NCBI GenBank assembly: GCA_039621445.1
Contig: CP154956.1
Location: forward strand, 63,194,257 to 63,258,256
Length of the DNA: 64,000 bases
Source: Euglena gracilis
Taxonomy: Eukaryota > Euglenida > Euglenophyceae > Euglenales
Direction of reading: 5' to 3'
Part shown: positions 21,115 to 30,239 of the stretch, one piece after another
Layout of the letters: each line of letters opens with the position of its first letter
How positions within the stretch are numbered: the stretch's first letter is position 1
The notes under the pieces: generated by a model
Databases searched by the model: none
Seen by the model: the letters and a program-made list of their open reading frames with translations, nothing else
What the model was told of the DNA's origin: nothing
Position numbers and translations under genes: made by a program

Positions 21115-21396
21115 TTCACGAAAATATGCCCTGTTTTTTGTGAATAGATATTCACGAAAAACAGGGCATATTTTTGTGAATAGGATTTTTGGGTGAAAAA
21201 TGACAAAAAAATGCCCAAAAACCTGGCGTGAAGCACACCCACGAAAAACAGGGCAGGCGCCGGGCCTTTCTATTCACGGTTACAGAAAAATTGTGGGCTA
21301 TAACCCGTATTCAGGCCGTATAACGGGTCAAGGGCGCCTGCGGCGCCCTTGACCCGTTATACGGCCTGAATACGGGTTATGCCCACAATTTTTATA
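21113..21396. repeat. Palindrome array R4 plus long hairpin P2
   Basis: A near-identical copy of R3 plus P1 (19,303-19,612) in the same order and orientation. The hairpin is centred on GCGCCTGCGGCGC. Confidence 0.75.
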
Positions 21397-21403
21397 TAAT
21401 TTG

Positions 21404-21545
21404 GTGAATATGCAAAAAAAATGGGGGAAAATGTCCATTTTGGGCCACTTTTGGCAAAAGAACACCTTTTCAATATAAGTCAAAATTTGCACAAAAAAAA
21501 GGTCTTATCCCTCCAAGTCTATTGCCAACATAGAAGGGATTTTGT
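21404..21545 (+). repeat. 140-bp direct duplication, right copy
   Basis: Same orientation as 16,120-16,262. It is followed by a short tandem in which TTATTTGAGG, a G-run and GCCAAAGTGAGCCACAAAAACG recur. Confidence 0.7.
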
Positions 21546-22089
21546 TATTTGAGGGGTGGGGGTGCGGGGGGGGGGGAGGGGTCCGCCCCCCCCCCCCCCC
21601 CGCCTACGCCAAAGTGAGCCACAAAAACGACTTAGCCCCCGAGTATGTTGCCAACATAGAAGGGATTTGTTATTTGAGGGGGGGTGCGGGGGGGGGGGGC
21701 GGAGCCCCCCCGCCTATGCCAAAGTGAGCCACAAAAACGACTCAGCCCCCGAGTATGTTGCCAACACAGAAAGAATTTTGTTATTTGAGGCTCGGATGGG
21801 GGTGGAGGGGGGAGTTTTCTGCCTCTCGTGATGCAGAATGCTTGCATTTCTGCAAAGGATTTTCATGTAATCCCTGTTTCATCATTGGTTTTTTACCCCT
21901 CCGGACCCCCATCAAGGGCCCACCGACCCCCACTGACCAAAGATTTCCATCTGGGAGCGTTTATTTAGGCGTAAGACACTTTTTTGGACCCATCCGGACC
22001 GTTTCCGGGTGATTTGGGCCCGCCACAGACCATTTTTATGACCGCCGACAAGCCACCGACTAGTTTGCATACAATTTTCTTCATGGGGG

Positions 22090-22263
22090 GGGGCTTAAAA
22101 GTCGGCGGTTTGGACCCGTTAGTACATTAGAGTGGGTAGTCGGCCGACTAGTCGGCCGACTACCCACTACCCCCTGTCTCGCCGACTAGCTACCGACCAG
22201 GCCTAGTCGGCCGACCATTGGGTAGTCGGCCGACTACCCACAACCCCCCCCCCCAGTCTACCG
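22090..22263. repeat. Right terminal inverted repeat of E2
   Basis: GGCTTAAAAGTCGGCGG, TACATTAGAGTGGGTAGTC, GTCGGCCGACTA palindromes and a final CAGTCTACCG, the inverse of the left end. Confidence 0.8.
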
Positions 22264-22578
22264 CCTTGCACCGTGGCTGAGCCCAGATTTCAGCCTGAAC
22301 ACGTTTTCAGGCTGAAATCTGGGCTCAGCCACAATTTGTTTAAAAACGTGTTCAGAGCCCGCCAAATGGCTGCCCTGAAATTCGTGGTCATGATTCACGC
22401 AAGGGGTCAAAAACGGGAAAATGTGAAATTTGGACCCAAAAAACGGCGCCCTAATGGAAAACGTGCCTGAACACAGATGCCTTAATGGAAAACGTGTCAT
22501 TGCCACAAATGCCCTCATGGAAAACGTGTCACCCCCCCTTTTTTTCTTTTTTCTTTTTTTTTTTGCAGCCCTCCCACT

Positions 22579-23076
22579 ATGGCTGAACGCACGGCAAAAT
22601 TTGTGAATGGTCTTTTGCCACCTCCCCCAAGGATGGAACTGTTCCTGGCTGCTCTCGCGGTATACCAGCAAGATGCCAAGAAGCCGAAGGTTGACCCCCT
22701 TCATGGCACCTTGCTGGCACAGGGCAACACGAAGAAAAAGTCTGACTCCGTAGGTGCAGAGCTTGCTGCTGTTGCCAATTGTTTGGAGTTCGCCAAACTG
22801 TGTCAACGTTGGCAAGACTCTTATCCTGAGCTGGATGCTTTCTTTGTTGCCTGGACGGGATGGGAGCTGGAACCCACCCTGTTGTTCGATGAAGCGAGCA
22901 TCATTCAACAATGTGTGGCTCAATGTGAGCAGCAGTCGGGAACTTTGTTCGTTTTAGGGAATCGTTCGGCAACCTCGTTTCACACATACGTGAATGCCGT
23001 TGCTCGGGCATTCCGCAAAACAACGATCGAGGGAGTTGTTTTTTGTGTAAAGCGGGTCGTCTTCCGTGACGTGTAA
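22579..23076 (+). CDS. Recombinase N-terminal plus core-binding fragment (copy C)
   Basis: From an ATG preceded by a strong acceptor (T-run then TTTTGCAG at 22,568) the frame reads MAERTAKFVNGLLPPPPR, ELFLAALAVYQQDAKK, KVDPLHGTLLAQGNTKKK, YPELDAFFVAWTGWELEP and FDEASIIQQCVAQC. It then continues without a break into SATSFHTYVNAVARAF, the core-binding helix that starts the catalytic exon of the E2 gene. This joins the two domains in one exon and supports the gene model for E2. The frame ends at 23,076, and no catalytic domain follows within the element. It may be a truncated copy, or its remaining exons may be lost. Confidence 0.6.
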   Translation: MAERTAKFVNGLLPPPPRMELFLAALAVYQQDAKKPKVDPLHGTLLAQGNTKKKSDSVGAELAAVANCLEFAKLCQRWQDSYPELDAFFVAWTGWELEPTLLFDEASIIQQCVAQCEQQSGTLFVLGNRSATSFHTYVNAVARAFRKTTIEGVVFCVKRVVFRDV

Positions 23077-23204
23077 CACTCCCTGTCGTATTGCTCAAAG
23101 GCAACCTCTGGCCGTTTCTTGTGTTGTAGAGTACTTACTCAAAGGCAACCTCTGGCCGCTTCTTGCGTTGTAGAGAACTCCCCTGGTCCTACTTAGTCCA
23201 GTCT

Positions 23205-23408
23205 ACCCCCCCTTTATTTGACCCCCCCCTTTATTGAGCATTTGGGTCCGGGTAAAATTTTTTTCATGCACCGAAGGCGCCGAAATTATTTTTTGCCCTC
23301 TTCCTTCCAAATTTTTGACCCCCCTCATTTGACCCCCCCCCTTACTTGAGCATTTGGGGGGTCCGTTGGCCCGTGGGTGTGCTCAAATAAAGGGGGGGGT
23401 GGTAGTCT
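23205..23408. mobile_element. Poly-C/poly-G element with word CCCTTTATTTGACC
   Basis: GTCTACCCCCCCTTTATTTGACC at the left and CAAATAAAGGGGGGGGTGGTAGTC at the right are inverted. The interior has two more CCCCTTA..TTGAGCATTTGG words and a GAAGGCGCCGAA hairpin. It is non-coding. Confidence 0.6.
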
Positions 23409-23712
23409 TGTCTAGACCTACCTAATCTAGGGCAGAGGACCACCCGGCCTCTCAACCTGTCGCCGAATTTTCATGACAATGATTTTTGATTGTCACAGAT
23501 GCCCTAATGGAAAACGTGCCTGACCACAGACGCCCTAATGGAAAACGTGTCATTGCCACAGATGCCTTAATGGAAAACGTGCCTGAACACAGATGCCTTA
23601 ATGGAAAACGTGTCATTGCCACAAATGCCCTCATGGAAAACGTGTTCATGACCACGAATTTCAGGGCAGGCATTTGGCGGGCTGAACACGTTTGTAAGGG
23701 CAAGGCCCTTAG

Positions 23713-24221
23713 CAGCACTGGAAGCAATGCCAGAGGGGAAGTGAAAAAAAATTATTGCAGTCACCTGGCACCCCGCCAGGTCATTGGGGGTGGGGTACTA
23801 CTGGGAAAGGAAGTTCAATTTTCAAAGCCCCTCAATGGGATGTTGCACACTCCAAGGATGTTCAAACTTTCACAGAATTTAACCAGCCACTTTCCCTACT
23901 GGGACCGACCAATCAAAAGACGACCTATAATCTCCCTCCCACCCGGGGGGTTGAAGAAGAATGAAAGAGGCCAGGAACACTTTCCTCCGCCAAAACTCCT
24001 GAACCCTGATTTTTTTTGGATGACCGATTATCTTTCAGAAAAAGACGATTTCGGATGTTGCCAACGAATAACCTTGACGTCTATAAGTAACCCCCCAAAT
24101 AAAAGCCCCCCCTTCCCATAACCATGGGAAAAAATTGGAATAGATGCACTTCAAATTTTAGGGGGAGCACACGGCTGGCCGACGGCTGGCCAACGGCGTG
24201 ACGGAAGCCGGGTCAGGTTGT
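23713..24221. other. Unassigned interval
   Basis: Balanced sequence with no motif or splice pattern I can support, ending in CCCCCAAATAAAAGCCCC at about 24,091, a poly-C element fragment. Confidence 0.3.
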
Positions 24222-24408
24222 CTACCACCCCCCCCCCCACCTTTATTGTCCCACTGACCTGCCCCCGGGAGGCCCGACCGGACAATAAAGGGGGGGGGGA
24301 CAATAAAGGGTACCAAAGGAATTTCATTGGCCGGGCCAAAAAAAACCCCCTTGTCGGCCGGGGCCCAGGGACAATAAAGGGGGGGGGACAATAAAGGGGG
24401 GGGGTGGT
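24222..24408. mobile_element. Poly-C/poly-G element with word ACAATAAAGGGG
   Basis: CTACCACCCCCC..CCTTTATTGTCC at the left; three ACAATAAAGGGG words and GGGGTGGTA at the right. The terminal inverted repeat is TACCACCCC. No target duplication is clear. Confidence 0.6.
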
Positions 24409-24424
24409 ATCTCACATGGGTAGC

Positions 24425-24705
24425 AAATGCCTAATTTGGCATGCCAGTTCCGAATTTTGAGAGACAAATTCCTAATTTCGAGGAGGAAATTCCTAATTTC
24501 ATGTGTAAACTCCTAATTTTTGAGTGGCAAATGCCTAATTTTGTGTAAAATCCCATTTTCATGTGGAAAATGCACAATTTTGGCTGGTATGAGTGGCAAA
24601 TGTATATTTCGGGGAGAAAATTGCTTAATTTGAGCACCTAATGCCAAAATTTGGTGTGCAAATGCTTCATGTTGGGTACCAAATCTTAATTTCGGATGTT
24701 CGTTT
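24425..24705 (-). repeat. Degenerate 25-30-bp repeat (TGCCTAATTT family)
   Basis: About ten units resembling GGCAAATGCCTAATTTCG, drifting strongly in sequence and length. It reads as low-complexity Ile/Cys/His-rich text in translation and is not a gene. Confidence 0.5.
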
Positions 24706-24976
24706 TGAATCATCTTTCAAATTCTACAAGAGGGGCTGCAATTTTGAGTCACTTGAAACCATTTCACACAATATTTGAGCCTTTTTTCGTCCATCATTAG
24801 GTAAATTTTGCCAGTGGGACACCTGCTCAGCATTTTTTTAGTCATTCAAATAATATGTAGGCAAATAACCCTTCACAATGACTGTAGAATGACCCCCCCA
24901 AAAAGGCTGAAATGGTCAAAATTGGTCAAAAAAGTCCAAAATTGGCAAAAAATGACAAAAAATGACGAAAAATGAC

Positions 24977-26075
24977 TTAAAACCGTTAACCGTTCACGGG
25001 CTTCCCCGCGTGAGGCAGCGGGGTGCGTTCGCGGGTGCGCACTACGGCACCCGTGAACGGACCCCGTTTTCACGTATGCGCACCCGTGGTCGGTTCACGG
25101 GTGCACAAACGGCAGCAGTGGACGGAGACATAAAAAAAAAGGAAAACCATTTACGCAGTAGGGAAGAGGATGTGAAACAAATGGCGAACCTGGAGAACTT
25201 CAGGGGTGGGGGCAGGAATGCAAGAGGTGGCATAGGGAACTGACACGCGGCAAACTAAATTTCGGTGCGAGGCACATGCTCGCGATGCCTTTCGGCATGG
25301 TCAGAGGAACAACAGGACAGATAACTCAACGACAACCCTGACAAATCCACACTTTTTTTGGTGCGCGACGCAACTCAGCACACACAAAATGATACGTCTC
25401 GCCACAAACGGAACAACGAACACATTTGGCTGCAGCCACATCCGTGTCACTAAAAGCACTAAAAGCACGCAACTCGTCCGCCTGCAAAACTGTGTTTGTC
25501 AACCCACCCTTGGCCCTTTCGTGCGTGACGAGTGGCTTCATCAACGCATTGAACTGCGGGAACTGGGAAATGATGGCATAAACGGGAGCCAATGCCTTGT
25601 GAATGTTGCTTGCGGCATTTGCATAGGCCCGAAAACTGGACACTGGCATGGAGCGAAGGCGCCCATCTTTTCCTACCTTCTCCTGCCTTGTCTGGACCCA
25701 GGCATCGGCTTCCTGCTGCGTCTTGAAAAGTTCACGAGCATCAACGCACCATCTGGCCCATCCCACCAAAACTTCGTCCAAAGAGCCAAAAACAACGCCA
25801 TGCCGGTTGCAAACATCTATATACTCCAAAAAACACTTTACTGCGGCATGGTTCTTGGGGCCTATGTCACAATTTTGACCACCGGTGGGGAGACTGCCTG
25901 GGCATCTGTGCTTCCATCATGTTGGCAAAACGCTTCATCGGACTGTGGGGAAAAGCAGAGGACAGACAGAAACACAAATGTAAAAAACGCAAAAAATTCA
26001 AATTCCGATCAAGGGTAACACCTTGCGCAACCGTGGTCGGTTCACGGGTGCACGCACGGCAGCCGTGGACGGAAA
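24977..26075. mobile_element. GTTCACGGGTGC element B
   Basis: Left end ACCGTTAACCGTTCACGGGC with GCGCACTACGGCACCCGTGAAC and CACCCGTGGTCGG words. Right end CGTGGTCGGTTCACGGGTGC and GGCAGCCGTGGACGG. It is the same family as 20,268-21,114. It contains a deleted recombinase gene on the minus strand. Confidence 0.6.
25326..25945 (-). pseudogene. Recombinase copy B: catalytic domain deleted, half PHD finger kept
   Basis: On the minus strand MKRFANMMEAQMP (about 25,945) is followed by a roughly 80-bp deletion relative to copy A that shifts the frame. Then NCDIGPKNHAAVKC, FLEYIDVCNRHGVVFG and LVGWARWCVDARELF follow, continuing into SSFRAYANAASNIH and THERAKGGLTNTVLQADEL, which match the core-binding region of the E2 gene. 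Immediately after, in frame, comes VRCSVCGETYHFVC..WICQGC and a stop at 25,326. That is the second half of the PHD finger, so a single deletion removed the catalytic domain and the first CxxC. The fused frame is open for 168 codons. It could make a DNA-binding but inactive protein. Confidence 0.6.
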
Positions 26076-26616
26076 CAAATTTTTATTTGTTCAATGGGGC
26101 TTCAGCAGAAATTATAGCTTCCAAGCGACCTGACTGAAAACGATGGGAGGGGAGATATTTTATGAATTGGTGCCATAGGCATATCCCCGGCTGTGTGCGT
26201 GTCTGCCCTTCTCTGCTGCAGGCTAATGAGATAGGCGATACGGAAATGCATTTGCGGAGGTGATTGAGCAACCACAGAACGGAGAGGGATCAATCAGGTT
26301 GGGCAACCCCCTCGACTAGGATAGGGGGGGCAGACATAGGTGTCACAAGGGGGGGTCGGGGGGGGGGGGCGGCCGCCCCCCCAGGATTTTGGAAAGAAAA
26401 CTTTTTTTTGCAGCATGAATGTGATATTTTTCTTTGTAATGCCATGTTCAATGGTTCAAAGGGCATTACCGTCTCGGCTGCCTTCGGCAGCCACCTTGCC
26501 AGTTAAAAGCACATTTTTGGAGAATGAAATTGCAAAATCCATTACCGTCTTGGCCGCCTTTGGCGGCCGAAATGAAAATCCTTGAAAAAACCCCACGGCA
26601 CTTCCTGATGTTTAAA
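26076..26616. other. Unassigned interval with two tetraloop-type hairpins
   Basis: Hairpins CGGCTGCCTTCGGCAGCC (about 26,474) and GGCCGCCTTTGGCGGCC (about 26,555) follow a poly-G run. No gene is seen. Confidence 0.4.
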
Positions 26617-26745
26617 CCGGCGTTTGAGATGCCGGGTTCAGGACAGAACCGGCGTCCCCCCCCATGGGTTTTCCGGACGCCGGTTCTGTCCTAAAATCCG
26701 GCGTCAGTAACGCCGGTTCTGTCCAAAACCCGGCGTCCGGTTTGG
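26617..26745. repeat. Arm-spacer-arm palindrome array (spacer AGGACA), third copy
   Basis: Near-identical to 10,870-10,993: ..GCCGGGTTC-AGGACA-GAACCGGCGTC, then two reversed units. Confidence 0.65.
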
Positions 26746-27340
26746 CTTTTGGCCACAAACCGACTTTTTTCCCCCTCCTTTGGTGCTTTTTGATTTTTGG
26801 GACCCCACAAACCACTTTCACCTTGGCTCTTTGAATACAAACTGATATCCCCATATGTCCCCCTCCCTCCATTTTCTTGACCAGCCGAGTTTGGGGGAAA
26901 CTCTTCGGGTCAACGAAAAAAATGATTTTGCGCAAAGTGAAAAAAATGGCTTCTTCACCCCCCCCCAGGTTGCGAAGTCGACAGTTGGGTTGAGTTGGGA
27001 GGTTTTCAAAGGGGTTCTACCCATGATTTCGCTTTCTAGCTCAAGTTTTTGGAGCATTGGACTTCAAAAAAAGGTGTTAGCGTCTTGGCCCCTTCGGGGC
27101 CAGGGGGACAGAAAAAAGTGCATTTTGGTTGTGCCATGAAAAAAATTTTCCTCGGAGCTTTGCGCCGGGGAAAAAAAGGATGTGCTCCAAATTTTGTCGG
27201 TTCCCCCCCCCCCCCCCCCCCGGGAAAAAATTGTTCCGACACCGCTGGGGGCAGATCAGTAGTATGGTGAGGTACAGCGATGGGCAGGGTTTGAAGCTTG
27301 GAGAGGATTTGCTACTGTGGGGAGGGGGATACTCTGGTCA
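26746..27340. other. Unassigned interval with hairpin and poly-C run
   Basis: GGCCCCTTCGGGGCC lies near 27,089 and GAGCTTTGCGCCG near 27,158. A C-run then GGGAAAAAATTGTTCC lies at 27,207-27,238. This last motif recurs beside the exon at 32,613. No gene is supported. Confidence 0.35.
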
Positions 27341-27348
27341 CCTGCGGT

Positions 27349-28805
27349 CAGGGATTGTCAAAAAGCGATTTAAATCAGGTAATTTTGGACACCCGATTTA
27401 AATCCCTCAAGAATTTTGGACAAACGTCGAAAAGCGTCGATTATTATCCGCCACCACTCGCGATTTTGAATTAGGATTTTATCAGTGTATTTTTTATTTG
27501 TCTTTTTTTAGTGCCTCTTTTTTTAGCATAAAATATGGCGGACAACTGGCCCCTTGTTGGTTTACAAGCTGCTGTCAAGGCCGAGTTCGATCAAGTTCGA
27601 AGTTCAAGTTCAATGGTTCAAGTTTACAACTTACAAGTCCTGCTGGTGCAGGCAGAAGAGGGCTTCCTGGGGTAGAAGAAGTCCTGCTGGTGCAGGCAAA
27701 AGAAGTCCCCCAGCTGTGTTTCATTCAAGGATGTGGCTGTGAACTGGTGTGCATCGCAGTGGTAGTTCTGTGCGTGCAGTTTGTTTCCCCCACAGGTGAT
27801 GCTGGAGACAATCTCACTGGGGAAGGACGAATTTCAATTGTTGGTGCTGGATACCGTCTTCCTGGGAGAAGGATGAACTTGAAGTTATTTGGTGGTTTCT
27901 AAACTGCTTTGCTTGCATGTTTTTGTCTTTTCTGTGCTTTGTCTGGAAAAGAAAGTAATGCGTATGATGTGGTTTAATGTCAATGGGCAAATCAGGGGCA
28001 AATGGGGCAGGTGGATTTGTCCAGCATGAATGGGTCCAGATTTGCACATGTTGGTGACCATTCTTTTCCTGAAAGAAAGTTTTTCAGCCTGGATTGTTGC
28101 ACAGGTGGGGGCAATTTTAGTGTGTTGGCCAGTTTTGGTCCACAGGTGTCCAGTTTTGGTGGGGTCAATATTTTGGGTTTTGGCCAAGGGAGGTCAACCT
28201 GTGTGCCACAACTGGGCACCATGCTGTGACAAAAACTTTTCGGGGCTAGATGTTACAGTTGGCTGTGCAGGCTAGTTTTTGCAGTGGCTGTGGCAAAAAC
28301 TTTTGGGACCAGTTTTTTGCAGTTGGTTGTTGCACAACCCTTGTGGCACAAAACCCCCCTATTGCCGAATACTGTCCCCCCCCACTTCCCCCCCCCTGTG
28401 CCCAAAACTGTCCCCCCCCCTGTGGGCCCCAAAACTGCCCTGTGCTGCCGAAAACTGTCCCCCCCTGTTTGTCAACGCTGGTCTTCACAAAAAGACATTC
28501 AACTGATAGGCCGTCTTCTTTTTTTTTTGTCTGCAACAAAAGGTGTTTCCCCCCCGTCGGCTGGCGTTTGGCCGGGGTAAAGCCCAAAAGGTCCTGTCGG
28601 CGAGCGGAGTTGCCTTTCGCGGCGACATTCAGGTGGGCTCGAAAGTTTCCACATTGGGCGAAGTGTTTTCGACAATAAAAGACTTGCGCGGCCGCGTCAG
28701 ACCCCCGCGTTCGTCTAAAAAACGATTTAAATCCCCCCCGATTTAAATCCCCTAATTTCTAGGCGATTTAAATCGGGGGGGATTTAAATCCCCCCGCCAT
28801 CCCTG
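27349..28805. mobile_element. hAT-like element, target duplication CCTGCGGT
   Basis: Begins CAGGGATTG and ends CATCCCTG, with CCTGCGGT exactly repeated outside (27,341-27,348 and 28,806-28,813). CAGGG ends plus 8-bp duplications are typical of hAT. GATTTAAATC palindromes with C/G runs lie inside both ends. The interior (about 1.3 kb) has open frames, for example 27,498-27,902, but no transposase motif, so it is probably non-autonomous. Repeated AAAACTGTCCCCCC-like text fills 28,370-28,470. Confidence 0.75.
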
Positions 28806-29032
28806 CCTGCGGTGTTGCTTAGAATGTTCTGTTCAGGCGGAAATGTAAAATTCTAAAATAAATAAATAAGTACATAAATAAATTCTTTTGGTTATATGCA
28901 TGGATCCATACACATGGACAAATAGTTTGGGGTTCTCACGCAAACAGTGAACAAAAAAATGAACCAAGAATAGAAGGGTTCCTGGTGCTGGATTCGCATT
29001 CCACTCTTTCTGAAGGTTGTGTTTATAGCAAC

Positions 29033-30239
29033 ATGGCTTTGGTCAAAGTCTGTGTTTCTAAACACAGACTTTGACGTGCCGAAGTCCGTGTTTAGAAACA
29101 CAGACTTTGACCGAAGTCTGTGTTTCTAAACACGGACTCCGACCAAGAAAACTGTCTTCACAATATTTGGACCCTGAAACATGCCAATGATGCAGAAATA
29201 AAGGAGGGGGCACTTTGGGGTGGGGGGTCAATTTTTGGGCTTTGGCGCCTTTGGCGCCAAGAGAAAATGGCCCCTTTGAGGGGGGGGGAACAAATTTGCC
29301 AAAACGGCCATTGTGAGGGAGGGGACACTTGGGGGGGGGGTCAATTTCTGGGCTTGCGCGCCTTCGGCGCCAAGAGAAAATGGCCACTTTAAGGGGGGAA
29401 ACAAATTTGTAAAAATGACCATTGTGAGGGAGGGGACACTTTGGGGGGGTCAATTTTTGGGCTTGCGCGCCTTCAGCGCCAAGAGAAAATGGCCACTTTG
29501 AGGGGGGGGGGAACAAATTTGCCAAAACGGCCATTGTGAGGGAGGGGACACTTGGGGGGAGTCAATTTTTGGGCTTGCGCGCCTTCGGCGCCAAGAGAAA
29601 ATGACCACTTTGAGGGGAGGGGAACAAATTTGCCAAAACGGCAGGGAGGGGACACTTTGGGGGGGGTCTATTTTGGGCTTAGGCTCATTAGGTGCCAAGA
29701 GGAAATGACCACTTTGAGGGGGGGGGGACAAATTTGCCAAAAATTTTGACCACTCTGAGGGGGGCAGTTCGAGGGGGGGGGTGAGGGTGTTTTTTTTCTG
29801 TCCCAAGTGGCCCATAGGGTGGTTCCCCAAAAGTATCACCATATGTTATGTAACATCTGTGCTCATCAACTTTTTGGAGCCTACAAAAGAACTCTTGGAT
29901 CGTGTGTGCAGCGCCCAGAGCATTCTCATCAACGTTGCAAAGTGCAGCAGGCAAAAATGGGTTTGCAAAAGGAAGGAGACGATGAAATCTTGTGTCATCT
30001 TTCACATATGTTCCCATGTTTAACGGTAATGTACCACTATTTCGAGAGGATTCTAGTTCGGAAGACCATAGACGGCGGCCAAAAGCTGCCCGGCGGCCAC
30101 ATATTCTTATTGCGAGGTTTCCGGCTGTCCCAAATCTGTGCAGCGGATCCTAATTCAGCTTAGCTTTGTCCAAAAATCTGTCGTCAGTCTGCCGTCCGTC
30201 GTCGAGGTTGAGAAACACAGACTTTGACCAAAGCCATAG
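29033..30239. mobile_element. CACAGACTTTG element (D2)
   Basis: Left GGCTTTGGTCAAAGTCTGTG; right CACAGACTTTGACCAAAGCC. The left end carries four alternating AAACACAGACTTTG palindromes. The interior is a 108-bp tandem repeat and about 400 bp of unassigned sequence. It lies just upstream of recombinase copy D. Confidence 0.6.
29205..29760 (+). repeat. 108-bp tandem repeat, five units
   Basis: Each unit holds GGGGACACTTTGGGGGG, TCAATTTTTGGGCTTG, a GCGCCTTCGGCGCC hairpin, AAGAGAAAATGGCCACTT and AACAAATTTGCCAAAA. Units drift at the hairpin loop (TTTG, TTCG, TTCA). Confidence 0.8.

Larger units (their letters stand above)
15899..22263. mobile_element. 6.4-kb tyrosine recombinase-PHD element (E2) with CGGTAGACTGG ends
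   Basis: Ends CGGTAGACTGG (15,899) and CAGTCTACCG (to 22,263). Each end carries GTCGGCCGACTA palindromes, ACTCTAATGTACTAACGGG and CCGCCGACTTTTAAGCCCC, inverted with respect to each other. Inside on the minus strand lie an N-terminal domain exon (19,617-19,944) and a spliced tyrosine recombinase plus PHD gene (16,602-18,196). Palindrome arrays R1-R4, long hairpins P1-P4 and a nested element (20,268-21,114) are also inside. The inner part (16,264-21,403) is bracketed by a 140-bp direct duplication. The short element E1 (9,524-10,775) shares its ends. Known Crypton elements encode tyrosine recombinases but usually lack terminal inverted repeats, so the arrangement is unusual. It could instead be a Crypton-like element that inserted into an unrelated non-coding element. 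Confidence 0.7.
22273..23712. mobile_element. Element C carrying a recombinase N-terminal exon
   Basis: It starts with a perfect hairpin at 22,273-22,332 (27-bp arms beginning GTGGCTGAGCCCAG, spacer CACGTT). AATGGAAAACGTG words repeat directly on both sides of the gene fragment (22,446-22,529 and 23,491-23,642). Sequence around CCAAATGGCTGCCCTGAAAT (left, about 22,350) returns inverted near 23,650-23,690. Between them is the coding fragment at 22,579 and, nested, a TTTATTTGACCCC element (23,205-23,408). Confidence 0.6.

Noticed and set aside
20268-21290. CRISPR-like array of regularly spaced palindromic repeats
   Set aside because: Repeats alternate in orientation and the spacers are constant rather than unique. 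There are no Cas genes and the DNA is eukaryotic.
16120-21545. The 140-bp direct repeat as a target-site duplication
   Set aside because: Far too long for any known transposase or recombinase duplication. Unequal recombination or segmental duplication is more likely.
27498-27902. 134-codon frame inside the hAT-like element
   Set aside because: No BED finger, dimerisation or transposase motif. Kept only as part of the element description.
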